From the NCBI RefSeq assembly GCF_001424585.1, contig NZ_LMPJ01000010.1:124468-188467 (forward strand): a DNA stretch of 64,000 nucleotides, in the 5' to 3' direction. Position numbers and translations under genes: made by a program. Positions 53,570-62,229 of the stretch are shown here, piece after piece. The notes below the pieces were generated by a model, which ran no database searches, was not told where the DNA came from, and saw only the letters and a program-made list of their open reading frames with translations. The stretch comes from Chryseobacterium sp. Leaf180. Its GTDB lineage: Bacteria; Bacteroidota; Bacteroidia; Flavobacteriales; Weeksellaceae. Position 1 is the stretch's first letter. Each line of letters begins with the position of its first letter.

Positions 53570-54421
53570 TTAATCTCTGTTGATGTGATAATACGCCAGC
53601 ATTTTATAATACAGTTTTGCCGCTAAAAATGCACTTGGTTTTGAATACGCAGAATCCATCAGCTCAACAATATCGAAAGCAACCACATTGCATTTTTCGA
53701 AAACTTTTCTCAGCAATTCTAAAGTTGGATACCACTGCAATCCGCCTGGTTCCGGCGTTCCCGTTGAAGGCGCAATAGAAGGATCAAACGCATCCAAATC
53801 GATGGTGATGTACACGTTTCCTGAAACTTTTTCCAGAACATCATTTACCCAGTTTTCATTATTGGCGATTTCGTGGGCAAAAAACACTCGTCCTTCCGGC
53901 AAATATTCAACTTCTTCCACATCCATAGAACGTATTCCTACCTGAATTAAATTATGCTTCTGATTCGCCTCGAAAACCGCACATGCGTGATTGGAAGTGG
54001 AACCGTGAAACTCCGGACGAAGATCAGTATGCGCATCCAGCTGAAGAACAGTCAAATTTTCAAATTTCTCTCCCACCGCACGAATCGAACCGATAGAAAC
54101 CGAATGTTCTCCACCAAAAAGGGTGAAAAGTTTATCAGTCGCCAAAAGCTCTTTAGTTTTCTGGTAAACAGCTTCCGTCATCGCTTCCGGAGTTGAATTT
54201 TCAGAGATTTCACCAGCCATATAAACACCTTCCAGATAAGGTTCTGTTCCGGTTTCGATGTCATAAAGTTCCATATTTTCGGAAGCATCAAGAAACAGTT
54301 CCGGACCTTTGTCGGCACCTTTTCCCCACGTTGAGGTTCCGTCGTACGGTACAGTGATCAAAACTACTTTTGAGTTTTCTAATGAAGCATTTTCTTCGGG
54401 AATTCCTGCGTATGTTTTCAT
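53570..54421 (-). CDS. speB: Agmatinase (ureohydrolase family)
   Basis: Mn-dependent hydrolysis of agmatine to putrescine and urea, 283 aa from ATG 54421 (MKTYAGIPEENASLE). Metal motifs: GGEHSVSIG, QLDAHTDLR, SNHACAVFE and TIDLDAFDPS. An upstream in-frame start at 54496 gives a non-homologous extension. A -7 box at 54458 lies inside that extension, supporting the shorter start. Arginine decarboxylase, the preceding pathway step, is encoded at 55342. Confidence 0.9.
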   Translation of the reverse strand: MKTYAGIPEENASLENSKVVLITVPYDGTSTWGKGADKGPELFLDASENMELYDIETGTEPYLEGVYMAGEISENSTPEAMTEAVYQKTKELLATDKLFTLFGGEHSVSIGSIRAVGEKFENLTVLQLDAHTDLRPEFHGSTSNHACAVFEANQKHNLIQVGIRSMDVEEVEYLPEGRVFFAHEIANNENWVNDVLEKVSGNVYITIDLDAFDPSIAPSTGTPEPGGLQWYPTLELLRKVFEKCNVVAFDIVELMDSAYSKPSAFLAAKLYYKMLAYYHINRD

Positions 54422-54457
54422 AATTTGATTTAAAATGTAAGATTTAAATATTTTCTC

Positions 54458-54465
54458 CAAATATA
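54458..54465 (-). promoter_or_regulatory. -7 box upstream of agmatinase gene
   Basis: Minus strand TATATTTG, perfect match, 37 bp before ATG 54421. No -33 at the usual distance. Confidence 0.4.
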
Positions 54466-54604
54466 TGAAGAACTTCGAAAAAAGCGGGAAACTCAATCTT
54501 AAGCGATGATTTTTATTTTAAATTTAAAAGAAAAATTCAGATTACTGAAATCATACATTCTGCATGAATTTCCTTCTTAATTCCTACCTTTACGAAAACT
54601 TTTT

Positions 54605-55264
54605 ATGGCACTTAAAGCGGTACTTTTTGATATGGATGGCGTGATTGTAGATACCGAACCGCTTCACCGGAAAGCATATTTTAAAACTTTTGCAGAGCTC
54701 GGAATTGAAGTTTCTGAAGAACTGTACAATTCATTTACCGGCGCATCCACCAAAAGAGTTTGTGAAATACTTATTGCGCAATTTCATTTAAAACAAACCG
54801 TTGAAGAAATTACGGCGATTAAGAGAGACCATTTTAAAGATTATTTTTATCACGATGAAACGTTTGACCTGATTTTAGGGGTAAGACAACTTATCGAGCA
54901 TTATTTCAATCACGGCATCAAACTTATCGTAGCATCATCCGCAAGTATGACCACGATAAATATGGTTTTTGATAAATTTAAACTTGAAGACTATTTTGGC
55001 GGAAAAATTTCCGGAGCCGATCTCACAGAATCAAAACCTGATCCCGAAATTTTTCAATTAGCCGCAAAAATGGCCGGCGAACCCATAAAAAACTGCCTTG
55101 TCATTGAAGATTCCACCAATGGTATAATTGCCGCTCACCGCGCCGGAATTTTCTGCGTTGCCTACAAAAGTCCGCACACGCACAATCAGGATTACAGTAT
55201 GGCAAATATGATTGTCTCCGATTACTCTGAACTGGAAGTTGAGAAGATTGCCAAGTTTTTTTAA
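54605..55264 (+). CDS. HAD family phosphatase (beta-phosphoglucomutase-like)
   Basis: A 219 aa cytoplasmic HAD hydrolase. Motif I FDMDGVIVDTEP (about 8-19) with nucleophile and acid Asp; motif II S in VASSASM; motif III/IV SKPDPEIF and VIEDSTNGIIAAHRAG. The cap is alpha-helical. Phosphatase or phosphoglucomutase activity cannot be distinguished. Monocistronic between the divergently placed agmatinase and the convergent decarboxylase gene. Confidence 0.92.
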   Translation: MALKAVLFDMDGVIVDTEPLHRKAYFKTFAELGIEVSEELYNSFTGASTKRVCEILIAQFHLKQTVEEITAIKRDHFKDYFYHDETFDLILGVRQLIEHYFNHGIKLIVASSASMTTINMVFDKFKLEDYFGGKISGADLTESKPDPEIFQLAAKMAGEPIKNCLVIEDSTNGIIAAHRAGIFCVAYKSPHTHNQDYSMANMIVSDYSELEVEKIAKFF

Positions 55265-55268
55265 GCAA

Positions 55269-55299
55269 AACCAGCTCTCAAAATTATGAGAGCTGGTCT
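55269..55299. terminator. Bidirectional terminator
   Basis: ACCAGCTCTCA/TGAGAGCTGGT hairpin between convergent HAD and decarboxylase genes. Confidence 0.8.
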
Positions 55300-55341
55300 A
55301 TATTGTTTGATTACTTTTTTACGATTCTTAGAGCAATAAAC

Positions 55342-56733
55342 TTAATAACCTAAAATCTTCAAAATATCTTCCGGTTCCTGCTTTTCTCTAAAAATCTCAT
55401 ACTGAAACTCACCATCTTCATCTTTCTGAATCAAAACGTGTCTTGGCTGAGGCATTAAGCAATGATGCACTCCACCATATCCACCAATCATCTCCTGATA
55501 TGCGCCGGTATGGAAAAACCCGATGTACAAAGGTTTTGTATCATTAAAAACCGGGAGATAAATTGCATTGGTATGTTGTTCAGAATTGTAATAATCGTCT
55601 GAATCACACGTCAATCCACCAAGAAAAACGCGTTCGTAAGAATCTTCCCAACGGTTGAGTGGCAACATGATAAAGTGACGAGAAATTGCCCACGTATCAG
55701 GAAGTGTGGTCATGAAAGAAGAATCAATCATATTCCATTTCTCACGGTCATTCTGACGTTTCTGAGAGATGATTTTATAAAGATTTGCGCCGCTTTCTCC
55801 GACAGTGTAACTTCCGAATTCGGTGTAGATATTCGGTTCCTCCACACCTTCTTCTTCACAGAACTTTTTGATCTGAGAAACGATTTCATCAATCATATAC
55901 TGATAATCGTAATCAAAATTCAAAGAAGTTTTAATAGGAAAACCACCGCCAATATTCAGTGAATTTACTTCGGGTGCAATTTTTTTCAAACGTGCATATA
56001 CACGAAGACATTTGTATAATTCATTCCAGTAATACGCAGTGTCTTTGATTCCTGTATTAATGAAAAAATGCAGCATTTTAAGCCTTGCATTCGGATGTTC
56101 AGCAATTTTCTGACTGTAATACGGAATAATATCGCGGTAACCGATCCCAAGTCGCGAAGTGTAAAATTCAAACTTCGGTTCTTCTTCAGAAGCGATTCTG
56201 ATTCCGATGTCGAATGTTGTATCGATACTTTCTGTCAGTTTATCAAGTTCCCGGTAATTATCCAAAATCGGCGTAATGTTCTCAAAACCACTGTTGATCA
56301 TCTCGGAAATTTTCGCCAGATAATCATCAGTTTTAAAGCCATTACAAATGACTTCGATATTTTTGTCGACCTTGCCCTTGTCATACAGCGCTTTCACAAT
56401 ATCCATGTCATAAGCAGATGATGTTTCAATTGAAATGTCATTTTTCAACGCTTCTTCAATCACAAAATTGAAGTGACTGGATTTTGTACAGTAACAGTAC
56501 GTGTAACTCTTTTTGTAATCGTGCTTTTCAAAAGAAGCCTTAAACCACGATTTTGCTCTCTGAATATTCTGAGAAATTTTCGGTAAATAACTGATCTTTA
56601 AAGGTGTACCAAATTTTTCTATAACTTCCATTAGAGGAATATCATGAAAAAGAAGGTTATTTTCAGCAACATTGAATTCTTCCGTCGGGAAATACAATGT
56701 CTGATCGATCAGCTCAGAATACTTTATCTTCAT
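55342..56733 (-). CDS. speA: Arginine decarboxylase (PLP fold III)
   Basis: Decarboxylates arginine to agmatine, the first step to putrescine, 463 aa. The Schiff-base Lys is in YCYCTKSSHFNF (about 82). Phosphate-binding Gly-rich loop NIGGGFPIKTS (about 268-278), then EFGSYTVGESG and the substrate-side Cys in GGLTCDSDDYYN. Shorter than E. coli SpeA (about 650 aa) because it lacks the insertion, as in the Bacteroidota form. Agmatinase is 920 bp away on the same strand. A meso-diaminopimelate or carboxynorspermidine decarboxylase is the alternative, but the closest family I recognise is the arginine form. Confidence 0.85.
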   Translation of the reverse strand: MKIKYSELIDQTLYFPTEEFNVAENNLLFHDIPLMEVIEKFGTPLKISYLPKISQNIQRAKSWFKASFEKHDYKKSYTYCYCTKSSHFNFVIEEALKNDISIETSSAYDMDIVKALYDKGKVDKNIEVICNGFKTDDYLAKISEMINSGFENITPILDNYRELDKLTESIDTTFDIGIRIASEEEPKFEFYTSRLGIGYRDIIPYYSQKIAEHPNARLKMLHFFINTGIKDTAYYWNELYKCLRVYARLKKIAPEVNSLNIGGGFPIKTSLNFDYDYQYMIDEIVSQIKKFCEEEGVEEPNIYTEFGSYTVGESGANLYKIISQKRQNDREKWNMIDSSFMTTLPDTWAISRHFIMLPLNRWEDSYERVFLGGLTCDSDDYYNSEQHTNAIYLPVFNDTKPLYIGFFHTGAYQEMIGGYGGVHHCLMPQPRHVLIQKDEDGEFQYEIFREKQEPEDILKILGY

Positions 56734-56850
56734 TTTTTATTTAAACGTTTTTGCACTGCAAAATTGCTAAAAAAGTTTCGTTTTACAGTTTTAATTTATC
56801 TTAAAGTTTGCATCAGGCGGAATCGATGCGTTTTGCCAAAAACAAAGACG

Positions 56851-57507
56851 TTATACATAATCTGCGCCAACAAATAAAAGAATCTCGCCATCGTCGAATC
56901 TGATTTCAACTTCATCCTCATTTGCAAAATTTCGGGTGCTGATATTGGTTGTTACAGAAAGTGTTTCACCTGAAAGATTCCAGTTTAAACCTTTGGTAAT
57001 GACGTTTTTAGTTTCAGGAAAAGGATATAATGACATCATTTTATTCTTTACATCGTTTATTTTATAATTTCTCCCAATAAAATAATACACAGAATTTTCA
57101 TCAAAAAATTTAATTTCCAGATCATTTTTAAAACGAAAAGCGACGGTTAAATTCCCCAGAAAATGATCCTGTTCTCCTCCACTTCCACCAAAAACATCCA
57201 CTTTTTTGTAACCTTTTTCCAAAATTATTTCCAAAGCTTTCTGAAAATCAGTTTTGTTTTGATCAGGTGTAAAAATAAATTTTTTGTGGTCAATTTTTTC
57301 ATCAAAACCGTGATGCGAATCAAAGTCTCCCGAAATAAAATCAAGTTTATCCAACGAAAAACCCATCTTTTTTAAATAGTGAAAAGCACCGTCTGTGCAG
57401 GCAATAAGTTTGTAATGCTCGATATTTGGAAGAATTTCCGGCGGATTTCCGTTGATGAAAAGTAATGCTTTATCGCTCACTTGGATTCCAGTATTCTTCC
57501 GGTTCAT
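56851..57507 (-). CDS. Thiamine pyrophosphokinase
   Basis: Transfers pyrophosphate from ATP to thiamine, 218 aa from ATG 57507 (MNRKNTGIQVSDK), overlapping the cobalamin adenosyltransferase gene by 38 bp; GTG at 57480 is another start. Motifs: ACTDGAFHYLKKMG (about 37-50), FISGDFDSH (about 57-65), TPDQNKTDFQKALE (about 80-93) and GGSGGEQDHFLGN. Completes thiamine diphosphate synthesis or salvage. Third gene of a likely operon with the lipoprotein and adenosyltransferase genes. Confidence 0.88.
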   Translation of the reverse strand: MNRKNTGIQVSDKALLFINGNPPEILPNIEHYKLIACTDGAFHYLKKMGFSLDKLDFISGDFDSHHGFDEKIDHKKFIFTPDQNKTDFQKALEIILEKGYKKVDVFGGSGGEQDHFLGNLTVAFRFKNDLEIKFFDENSVYYFIGRNYKINDVKNKMMSLYPFPETKNVITKGLNWNLSGETLSVTTNISTRNFANEDEVEIRFDDGEILLFVGADYV

Positions 57508-58039
57508 TATTGATTTTCGAAATATATCGCGCCAAAACAAACAGATAATCCGACAGTCGGTTGAGATATTTGATCAGTTCGGCACGTACTTCTTCAGATT
57601 CATTTAGAAAAACCAATGACCGTTCGGCTCTTCTGCAGATCGTTCGCGCAGCGTGCAAAAATGTCGCAGATTTTCCGCCTCCTGGAAGTATAAAAAACTG
57701 CAAAGGCTCCAGTTTTTCCTCGAAAGCATCCATCCAGTTTTCAAGTTCTTCAATCTCCTCGTCTGAAATAATCAGTGGTAATCGCGATTTTCCATTGGCA
57801 AGCATCAGTTTGTCTGTGGGCGTTGCGGCTTCAGAACCAACAGTAAATAAGTCAAACTGAATTTTCTTCAGCTGTTTTAAAACCTCTTCGTCTTCAATAA
57901 AACTTTTGGCAATTCCGATGAAAGAGTTAAGCTCGTCGATCGTTCCGTAACTGTCAACGCGAGCGCTGGCTTTAGAAACGCGCGTTCCGCCATAAAGCGC
58001 AGTTTCACCTTTGTCACCGGTTTTTGTGTAAATTTTCAT
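57470..58039 (-). CDS. Cob(I)alamin adenosyltransferase (PduO type)
   Basis: Makes adenosylcobalamin from cob(I)alamin and ATP, 189 aa. Family motifs are clear: MKIYTKTGDKGETALYGG, VDSYGTIDELNSF, FILPGG-KSATFLHAARTICRRAER (given in two parts) and LNRLSDYLFVLARY. Middle gene of the 58639-56851 unit. It serves B12-dependent enzymes encoded elsewhere. Confidence 0.95.
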   Translation of the reverse strand: MKIYTKTGDKGETALYGGTRVSKASARVDSYGTIDELNSFIGIAKSFIEDEEVLKQLKKIQFDLFTVGSEAATPTDKLMLANGKSRLPLIISDEEIEELENWMDAFEEKLEPLQFFILPGGGKSATFLHAARTICRRAERSLVFLNESEEVRAELIKYLNRLSDYLFVLARYISKINNEPEEYWNPSER

Positions 58040-58054
58040 ACGACTAAAATACCA

Positions 58055-58639
58055 TTATTTTTCCACTTCCACATACTGCAAAACCGTATTGTCTTTAGGA
58101 TTTATGATAATCGTGCTCGTGTTCGGGAATCGTTTGATCTTGTAATATTCGATGCTTTTATCATTTTTTAAATCATCCAAAAACTTCGGATCAATAACGT
58201 CGGCAGGAACAAATTTTTCAAGAAAACTTATTTTGTCGATAATCGACTGTCCATCTATTTTTCTCGCCGTCTTTTCAGATTTTGACTCGTCTGTTGTTGG
58301 CTGCGTTTCAAAAAAAGGCAAAACACTTGATTTCGGCGCTTTATATTTAAAAACAAATGCTTGAGAACCATTCGGAAACTTTATTTTTTTCCCTTTCAGT
58401 TCACTTACGGTGATGTTATCTGTATTTTTAAAAACCTGACTTAAAGGTACATCTTCCGATCCCAAAACCGAGTTGATAGATTCTGTAACGGTTTCACGAA
58501 CGATCTTTTCTCCTGCTTCCGTTGCTCTTCTGGTAACGCTTTCTGTGGTTTTTGTTACCGTTTCGTTAATTTTTTCCTCCACTTTATTACAGGAAAACAA
58601 AACGCAGCTTCCGGCAATCGCAATCAATACTTTTTTCAT
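58055..58639 (-). CDS. Putative lipoprotein
   Basis: A 194 aa protein with lipoprotein signal MKKVLIAIAGSCVLFSC (Cys17). Residues about 18-60 are a charged helical stretch (KINETVTKTTESVTRRATEAGE) likely forming a coiled coil. The rest (LKGKKIKFPNGSQAFVFKYK; FPNTSTIIINPKDNTVLQYV) is mixed strand and helix. First gene of the operon, 15 bp before the adenosyltransferase gene. No family recognised; link to cobalamin or thiamine is not shown. Confidence 0.65.
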   Translation of the reverse strand: MKKVLIAIAGSCVLFSCNKVEEKINETVTKTTESVTRRATEAGEKIVRETVTESINSVLGSEDVPLSQVFKNTDNITVSELKGKKIKFPNGSQAFVFKYKAPKSSVLPFFETQPTTDESKSEKTARKIDGQSIIDKISFLEKFVPADVIDPKFLDDLKNDKSIEYYKIKRFPNTSTIIINPKDNTVLQYVEVEK

Positions 58640-58762
58640 CGGATTATTTTATCCTTTGTTCATCAATTTCACTGCCACAGCTTTCAAGCTCGCTGTTAAA
58701 TAAAATTAAAAAAATCAGCATTTACAAAATACTACTGACAAACTGTTGTCACACAACGCCTG

Positions 58763-58770
58763 TATCTTTG
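58763..58770 (+). promoter_or_regulatory. -7 box upstream of DinB gene
   Basis: TATCTTTG, perfect match, 29 bp before ATG 58800. TTG at 58746-58748 gives a 14-nt spacer, too short for a standard -33. Confidence 0.45.
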
Positions 58771-58799
58771 CCTTAAGTTTAACATTTAAAACAAAAATT

Positions 58800-59291
58800 A
58801 TGACAGCAACGACAACACAAACTGCACAGTTTATTTCTGCAGATCAATTACTTAAACATTGGCTTGGACACAGAAATCTCACGAGAAGAGTTATTGAATT
58901 ATTTCCTGAAAAAGATCTATTTGAATTTTCTGTTGCAGGTTTAAGGCCATTTTCAAGCATGGCGATTGAACTGATCAGCATGTGCGGACCAGGATTAAAA
59001 GGTATCGTAGAAAAAAAAATGGACGAATTTTCTGAAGAAACTTTTAAGCCAAAGACCAAGAAGGAAATTCTGCAGAAATGGGACGAAGAAACAAAATTAA
59101 TTAATGAATATTTTCCACAGATTTCGGAAGATCGTTTTCAGGAAACTTTTAATTTATTTGGTCAGTACGAATTTCCAGTGTTTGAAAATATCCTGTATTT
59201 TATTGATAATGAAATACATCACCGCGCTCAGGGAATCACTTATCTGCGTGCTTTGGGAATTCAGCCGCCGTTTTTCTGGGAACGTTTTTAA
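58800..59291 (+). CDS. DinB family protein
   Basis: A 163 aa four-helix DinB/YfiT-like metal-binding protein from ATG 58800 (MTATTTQTAQF). Candidate metal ligands: His in KHWLGHRNLTRR (about 20-24) and the pair in DNEIHHRAQGITYLRALG (about 138-155). The family includes thiol transferases for bacillithiol or glutathione. Convergent with the WYL regulator. An upstream ATG at 58746 is excluded because it lies before the promoter. Confidence 0.85.
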   Translation: MTATTTQTAQFISADQLLKHWLGHRNLTRRVIELFPEKDLFEFSVAGLRPFSSMAIELISMCGPGLKGIVEKKMDEFSEETFKPKTKKEILQKWDEETKLINEYFPQISEDRFQETFNLFGQYEFPVFENILYFIDNEIHHRAQGITYLRALGIQPPFFWERF

Positions 59292-59316
59292 ACTTTAAAA
59301 CTGTTTTAAACTAATA

Positions 59317-59361
59317 ATTCCTGTAGATTTCCAATTGAAAAAATTAAAATCTGCAGGAATT
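59317..59361. terminator. Inverted repeat between DinB and WYL genes
   Basis: AATTCCTG-AGATTT pairs with AAATCTGCAGGAATT around a 16-nt loop; likely shared terminator of convergent genes. Confidence 0.55.
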
Positions 59362-60326
59362 TATATGTTTTTATCATCCATTTTTTCAGATACTTTTTGC
59401 ATCAAATCTTTCATTTTTTCTTTTAAAATTTCCGGTTCTAAAATTTGTGCAAAATCTGCGAAACTGATCAGCCAACGCGGAAATCCCTCGTCAATCCACT
59501 CGGTTTCAAAAGTCATTTCGACACCTTTATCGGTTTCTTTTTCTTCGGTTAAACCATAATAACTTTTAGAATTAATCAGATGCCCGACAATCTTTTTATC
59601 TACAAGTAATTTGACTTTTATGGAAGTTCGCGATGCCGTTTTCCGGTGATCATTAATTTTTCCGTACTCCTGCGAAAATGGAATTTCGGTTTTGATAATT
59701 TTTAAAATACGGTCGATTCTAAACTGCCTGAAATCTTTTCTTATAGTACAGAAAGCCAATATATACCAATACGAAAATTCATAAAAAACGCCAACCGCTT
59801 CAATATTCCGGACAGAAATTTCATCATTTGCGCCTTGGTAATCGAGCGAAAGCTGTTTTCTTTCGGCAATACTTTCGAGCACAATGGGTACTGTGTTTTT
59901 TACAGAATCATTACCTTTCGGAGCATAATCAAAAACATCAATCTGGTTTTCAATGGACTGAATAAGATTCTGATCGGTATTCCGCAGCACCGACCGGAGT
60001 TTTTCCATCGCGGTCTGATAATGTTTTCCCAAACTCTGATGCGAAAATTTTTGCATCAGTTTTTCAGCGGTAATAAAACTCAAAACCTCTTCTTTGGTAA
60101 ACATCACCGGTGGAAGCTTGAAACCGTCCATCAGCGAATATCCGCTCCCGGCTTCACCTACAATGGGAATTCCTGCATTTTCTAAAGTTTTTATGTCACG
60201 GTAAATCGTTCTAATACTTACCTCAAATTTTTCGGCTAAATCCTGCGCTCTGACAAGCGGTTTCGACTGTAGCTGCGTGAGAATTGCGGTGACGCGGTCG
60301 ATTTTTTTGAGGTAATTGTCGTTCAT
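59361..60326 (-). CDS. YafY-type HTH/WYL domain transcriptional regulator
   Basis: A 321 aa regulator. The N-terminal DeoR/HTH_11-type helix-turn-helix is RAQDLAEKFEVSIRTIYRDIKTLENAGIP (about 25-53, seen as RAQDLAEKFEVSIRT and YRDIKTLENAGIP), followed by a WYL-type sensor domain with YWYILAFCTIRKDFRQFRIDR (about 185-205, the WYL-type strand being SYWYILAF). It begins 9 bp after the ABC exporter stop on the same strand, suggesting an operon in which it controls the exporter. Confidence 0.9.
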   Translation of the reverse strand: MNDNYLKKIDRVTAILTQLQSKPLVRAQDLAEKFEVSIRTIYRDIKTLENAGIPIVGEAGSGYSLMDGFKLPPVMFTKEEVLSFITAEKLMQKFSHQSLGKHYQTAMEKLRSVLRNTDQNLIQSIENQIDVFDYAPKGNDSVKNTVPIVLESIAERKQLSLDYQGANDEISVRNIEAVGVFYEFSYWYILAFCTIRKDFRQFRIDRILKIIKTEIPFSQEYGKINDHRKTASRTSIKVKLLVDKKIVGHLINSKSYYGLTEEKETDKGVEMTFETEWIDEGFPRWLISFADFAQILEPEILKEKMKDLMQKVSEKMDDKNI

Positions 60327-60335
60327 CTTCAGATT

Positions 60336-62138
60336 CTACTTGTAAGAATTCATCAGTTTATCAAGATTCAAACTTCTTGCGGAAGCGTCAAAAATTTCCC
60401 TATAAGTTCCATTCATCTGCACCAATTCATCGTGAGTTCCACTTTCTACAACATGGCCTTTTTTCATCACATAAATTTTATCTGAATCTAGAATCTGCGA
60501 GAGCGAATGCGAAATCATAATTACCGTTCGGCCTTCTTTAATCGCATCCAGCGAATTTTTGATCTGCTCCGTCGCGATCGCATCAAGACTTGCCGTAGGC
60601 TCATCCAGAAAAATAACCGGCGGATTTTTCAGAAATAATCTGGCAATGGCAATTCTCTGCTGCTGCCCGCCCGAAAGCTGCGTGGCATCGTGTTTATAAT
60701 TCTCCGGAAGTTCCATTATCTGATCATGAAGATAGGCTTTTCGGGCCGCGTCCTGTACTTCTTCAAAACCTGCATCCATCTTTCCGTAGCGAATATTGTC
60801 TTCGATACTTCCCTGAAAAATATGATTTTTCTGCAAAACGATTCCAATTTCATCACGAAGAAAAGCATTATTGTAACTGTTCAGATTATTTCCGTCAAGC
60901 AAAATTTCTCCGGAATCAGGAAGATAAAATTTACATAATAGATTGATAACGGTTGATTTTCCGGCTCCGCTCAAACCGACCAACGCTGTGGTTTTTCCGT
61001 TTTCAATTATCATCGAAACATTCTGCAGCGCTTTCGCACCGTTTGGATAAGAAAAATCGACATTTTTAAGTTCGAAATTTCCTTTGATTTTGCTTTCGCT
61101 GAGCGTTCCGTTGGGCTCAGTTTCCTGTTCGGCATTCAGAATATCAAAATAACCTTCGGCATAAATCATCGCATCATTCATATCATCATAAATCCGGTGA
61201 AGCTGGCGAATCGGCGACGAAACATTACTGAATAACATGATGTGAAGCATAATTGCACCGATTGTCATCTGCTGATTCAGTACGAGATAAACCGTAAGCA
61301 GAATAATCAATACAACGCCGATCTGCTCGATAAAAGTTTTTAAACCTTCGTAAAGAAAACTGATTTTCCGTGTGTACATCTGGCTTTCCATCAGCTGCAT
61401 CTGAAGATCGAACTGCTTTTTTCCTTCAAATTTTTCGCGCACAAAACTTTTAATTACCAGAATAGAATTGATCAGATTTAATAAACCTGACGTTTTCTGT
61501 TCGCGCTGATTTCTAAGCTGTCGCCGTACGCCGCCCAGTCTTTTTGCCTGTCTCGAAGTCACGTAAAAATAAACCGGAACAATAACCGTCGAAACAAGAC
61601 CGACGTAGACATTCTGCATGTACATGATGACGAGCGCAATGAGCGCATTCGAAAACATCGGTAAAATATCAATGAAAAAATTCTGTACGAGTTTGGTTAA
61701 ACTTTCGATGCCGCGGTCGATTCTGGTCTGTAGCTTTCCTGACGCATGGTTTTCATCATTAAAATAAGCCACGCGGTAGGTAAGAATTTTATCAATTGCA
61801 GACTGCGCCAAAACCGAACTTACATTAATCCGGATTTTTTCGCCGTAAAATTTCTGTCCAAAACTGATAAAAATATTAGCGATTTCTTTGCCTAATAAAA
61901 TTGCAGAAATGATGAGAATCACATGCACTCCCTGTGACATCGGATTGGGAAGTTTGGTAAGTTTCTCGACTTCATCTACCGTGTATTTCAAAACTACCGC
62001 ATTTACCTGAGCCGTAATCGCTCCGAGAAATGTGAGAAAAAGTGTTCCGTAAATCATCAAACGATATGGCTTGATAAATGGTTTCAACTGTTTGAAAATC
62101 CCAAAAATACTGATTGCTCTGTTGAAAGGTTTTGCCAT
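60336..62138 (-). CDS. ABC exporter (fused membrane and ATPase domains)
   Basis: Homodimer-type ABC transporter of 600 aa, MsbA/lipid A exporter-like. Six membrane segments in about 25-330. ATPase: Walker A GLSGAGKST (about 383-391), Q-loop IGIVLQKNHIFQGS, signature LSGGQQQR, Walker B VIFLDEPTASLD and switch His in VIMISHSLSQ. Substrate unknown: lipid, drug or peptide. Located upstream of a WYL regulator gene. Confidence 0.93.
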   Translation of the reverse strand: MAKPFNRAISIFGIFKQLKPFIKPYRLMIYGTLFLTFLGAITAQVNAVVLKYTVDEVEKLTKLPNPMSQGVHVILIISAILLGKEIANIFISFGQKFYGEKIRINVSSVLAQSAIDKILTYRVAYFNDENHASGKLQTRIDRGIESLTKLVQNFFIDILPMFSNALIALVIMYMQNVYVGLVSTVIVPVYFYVTSRQAKRLGGVRRQLRNQREQKTSGLLNLINSILVIKSFVREKFEGKKQFDLQMQLMESQMYTRKISFLYEGLKTFIEQIGVVLIILLTVYLVLNQQMTIGAIMLHIMLFSNVSSPIRQLHRIYDDMNDAMIYAEGYFDILNAEQETEPNGTLSESKIKGNFELKNVDFSYPNGAKALQNVSMIIENGKTTALVGLSGAGKSTVINLLCKFYLPDSGEILLDGNNLNSYNNAFLRDEIGIVLQKNHIFQGSIEDNIRYGKMDAGFEEVQDAARKAYLHDQIMELPENYKHDATQLSGGQQQRIAIARLFLKNPPVIFLDEPTASLDAIATEQIKNSLDAIKEGRTVIMISHSLSQILDSDKIYVMKKGHVVESGTHDELVQMNGTYREIFDASARSLNLDKLMNSYK

Positions 62139-62229
62139 GTTGCTATGAAAGAAAAAAACGCACCGATATTTTAGATTAAGGTACGTTTTACTGTAAATTT
62201 TAACGAAAAATTTTTTATTTCAAATTAAA

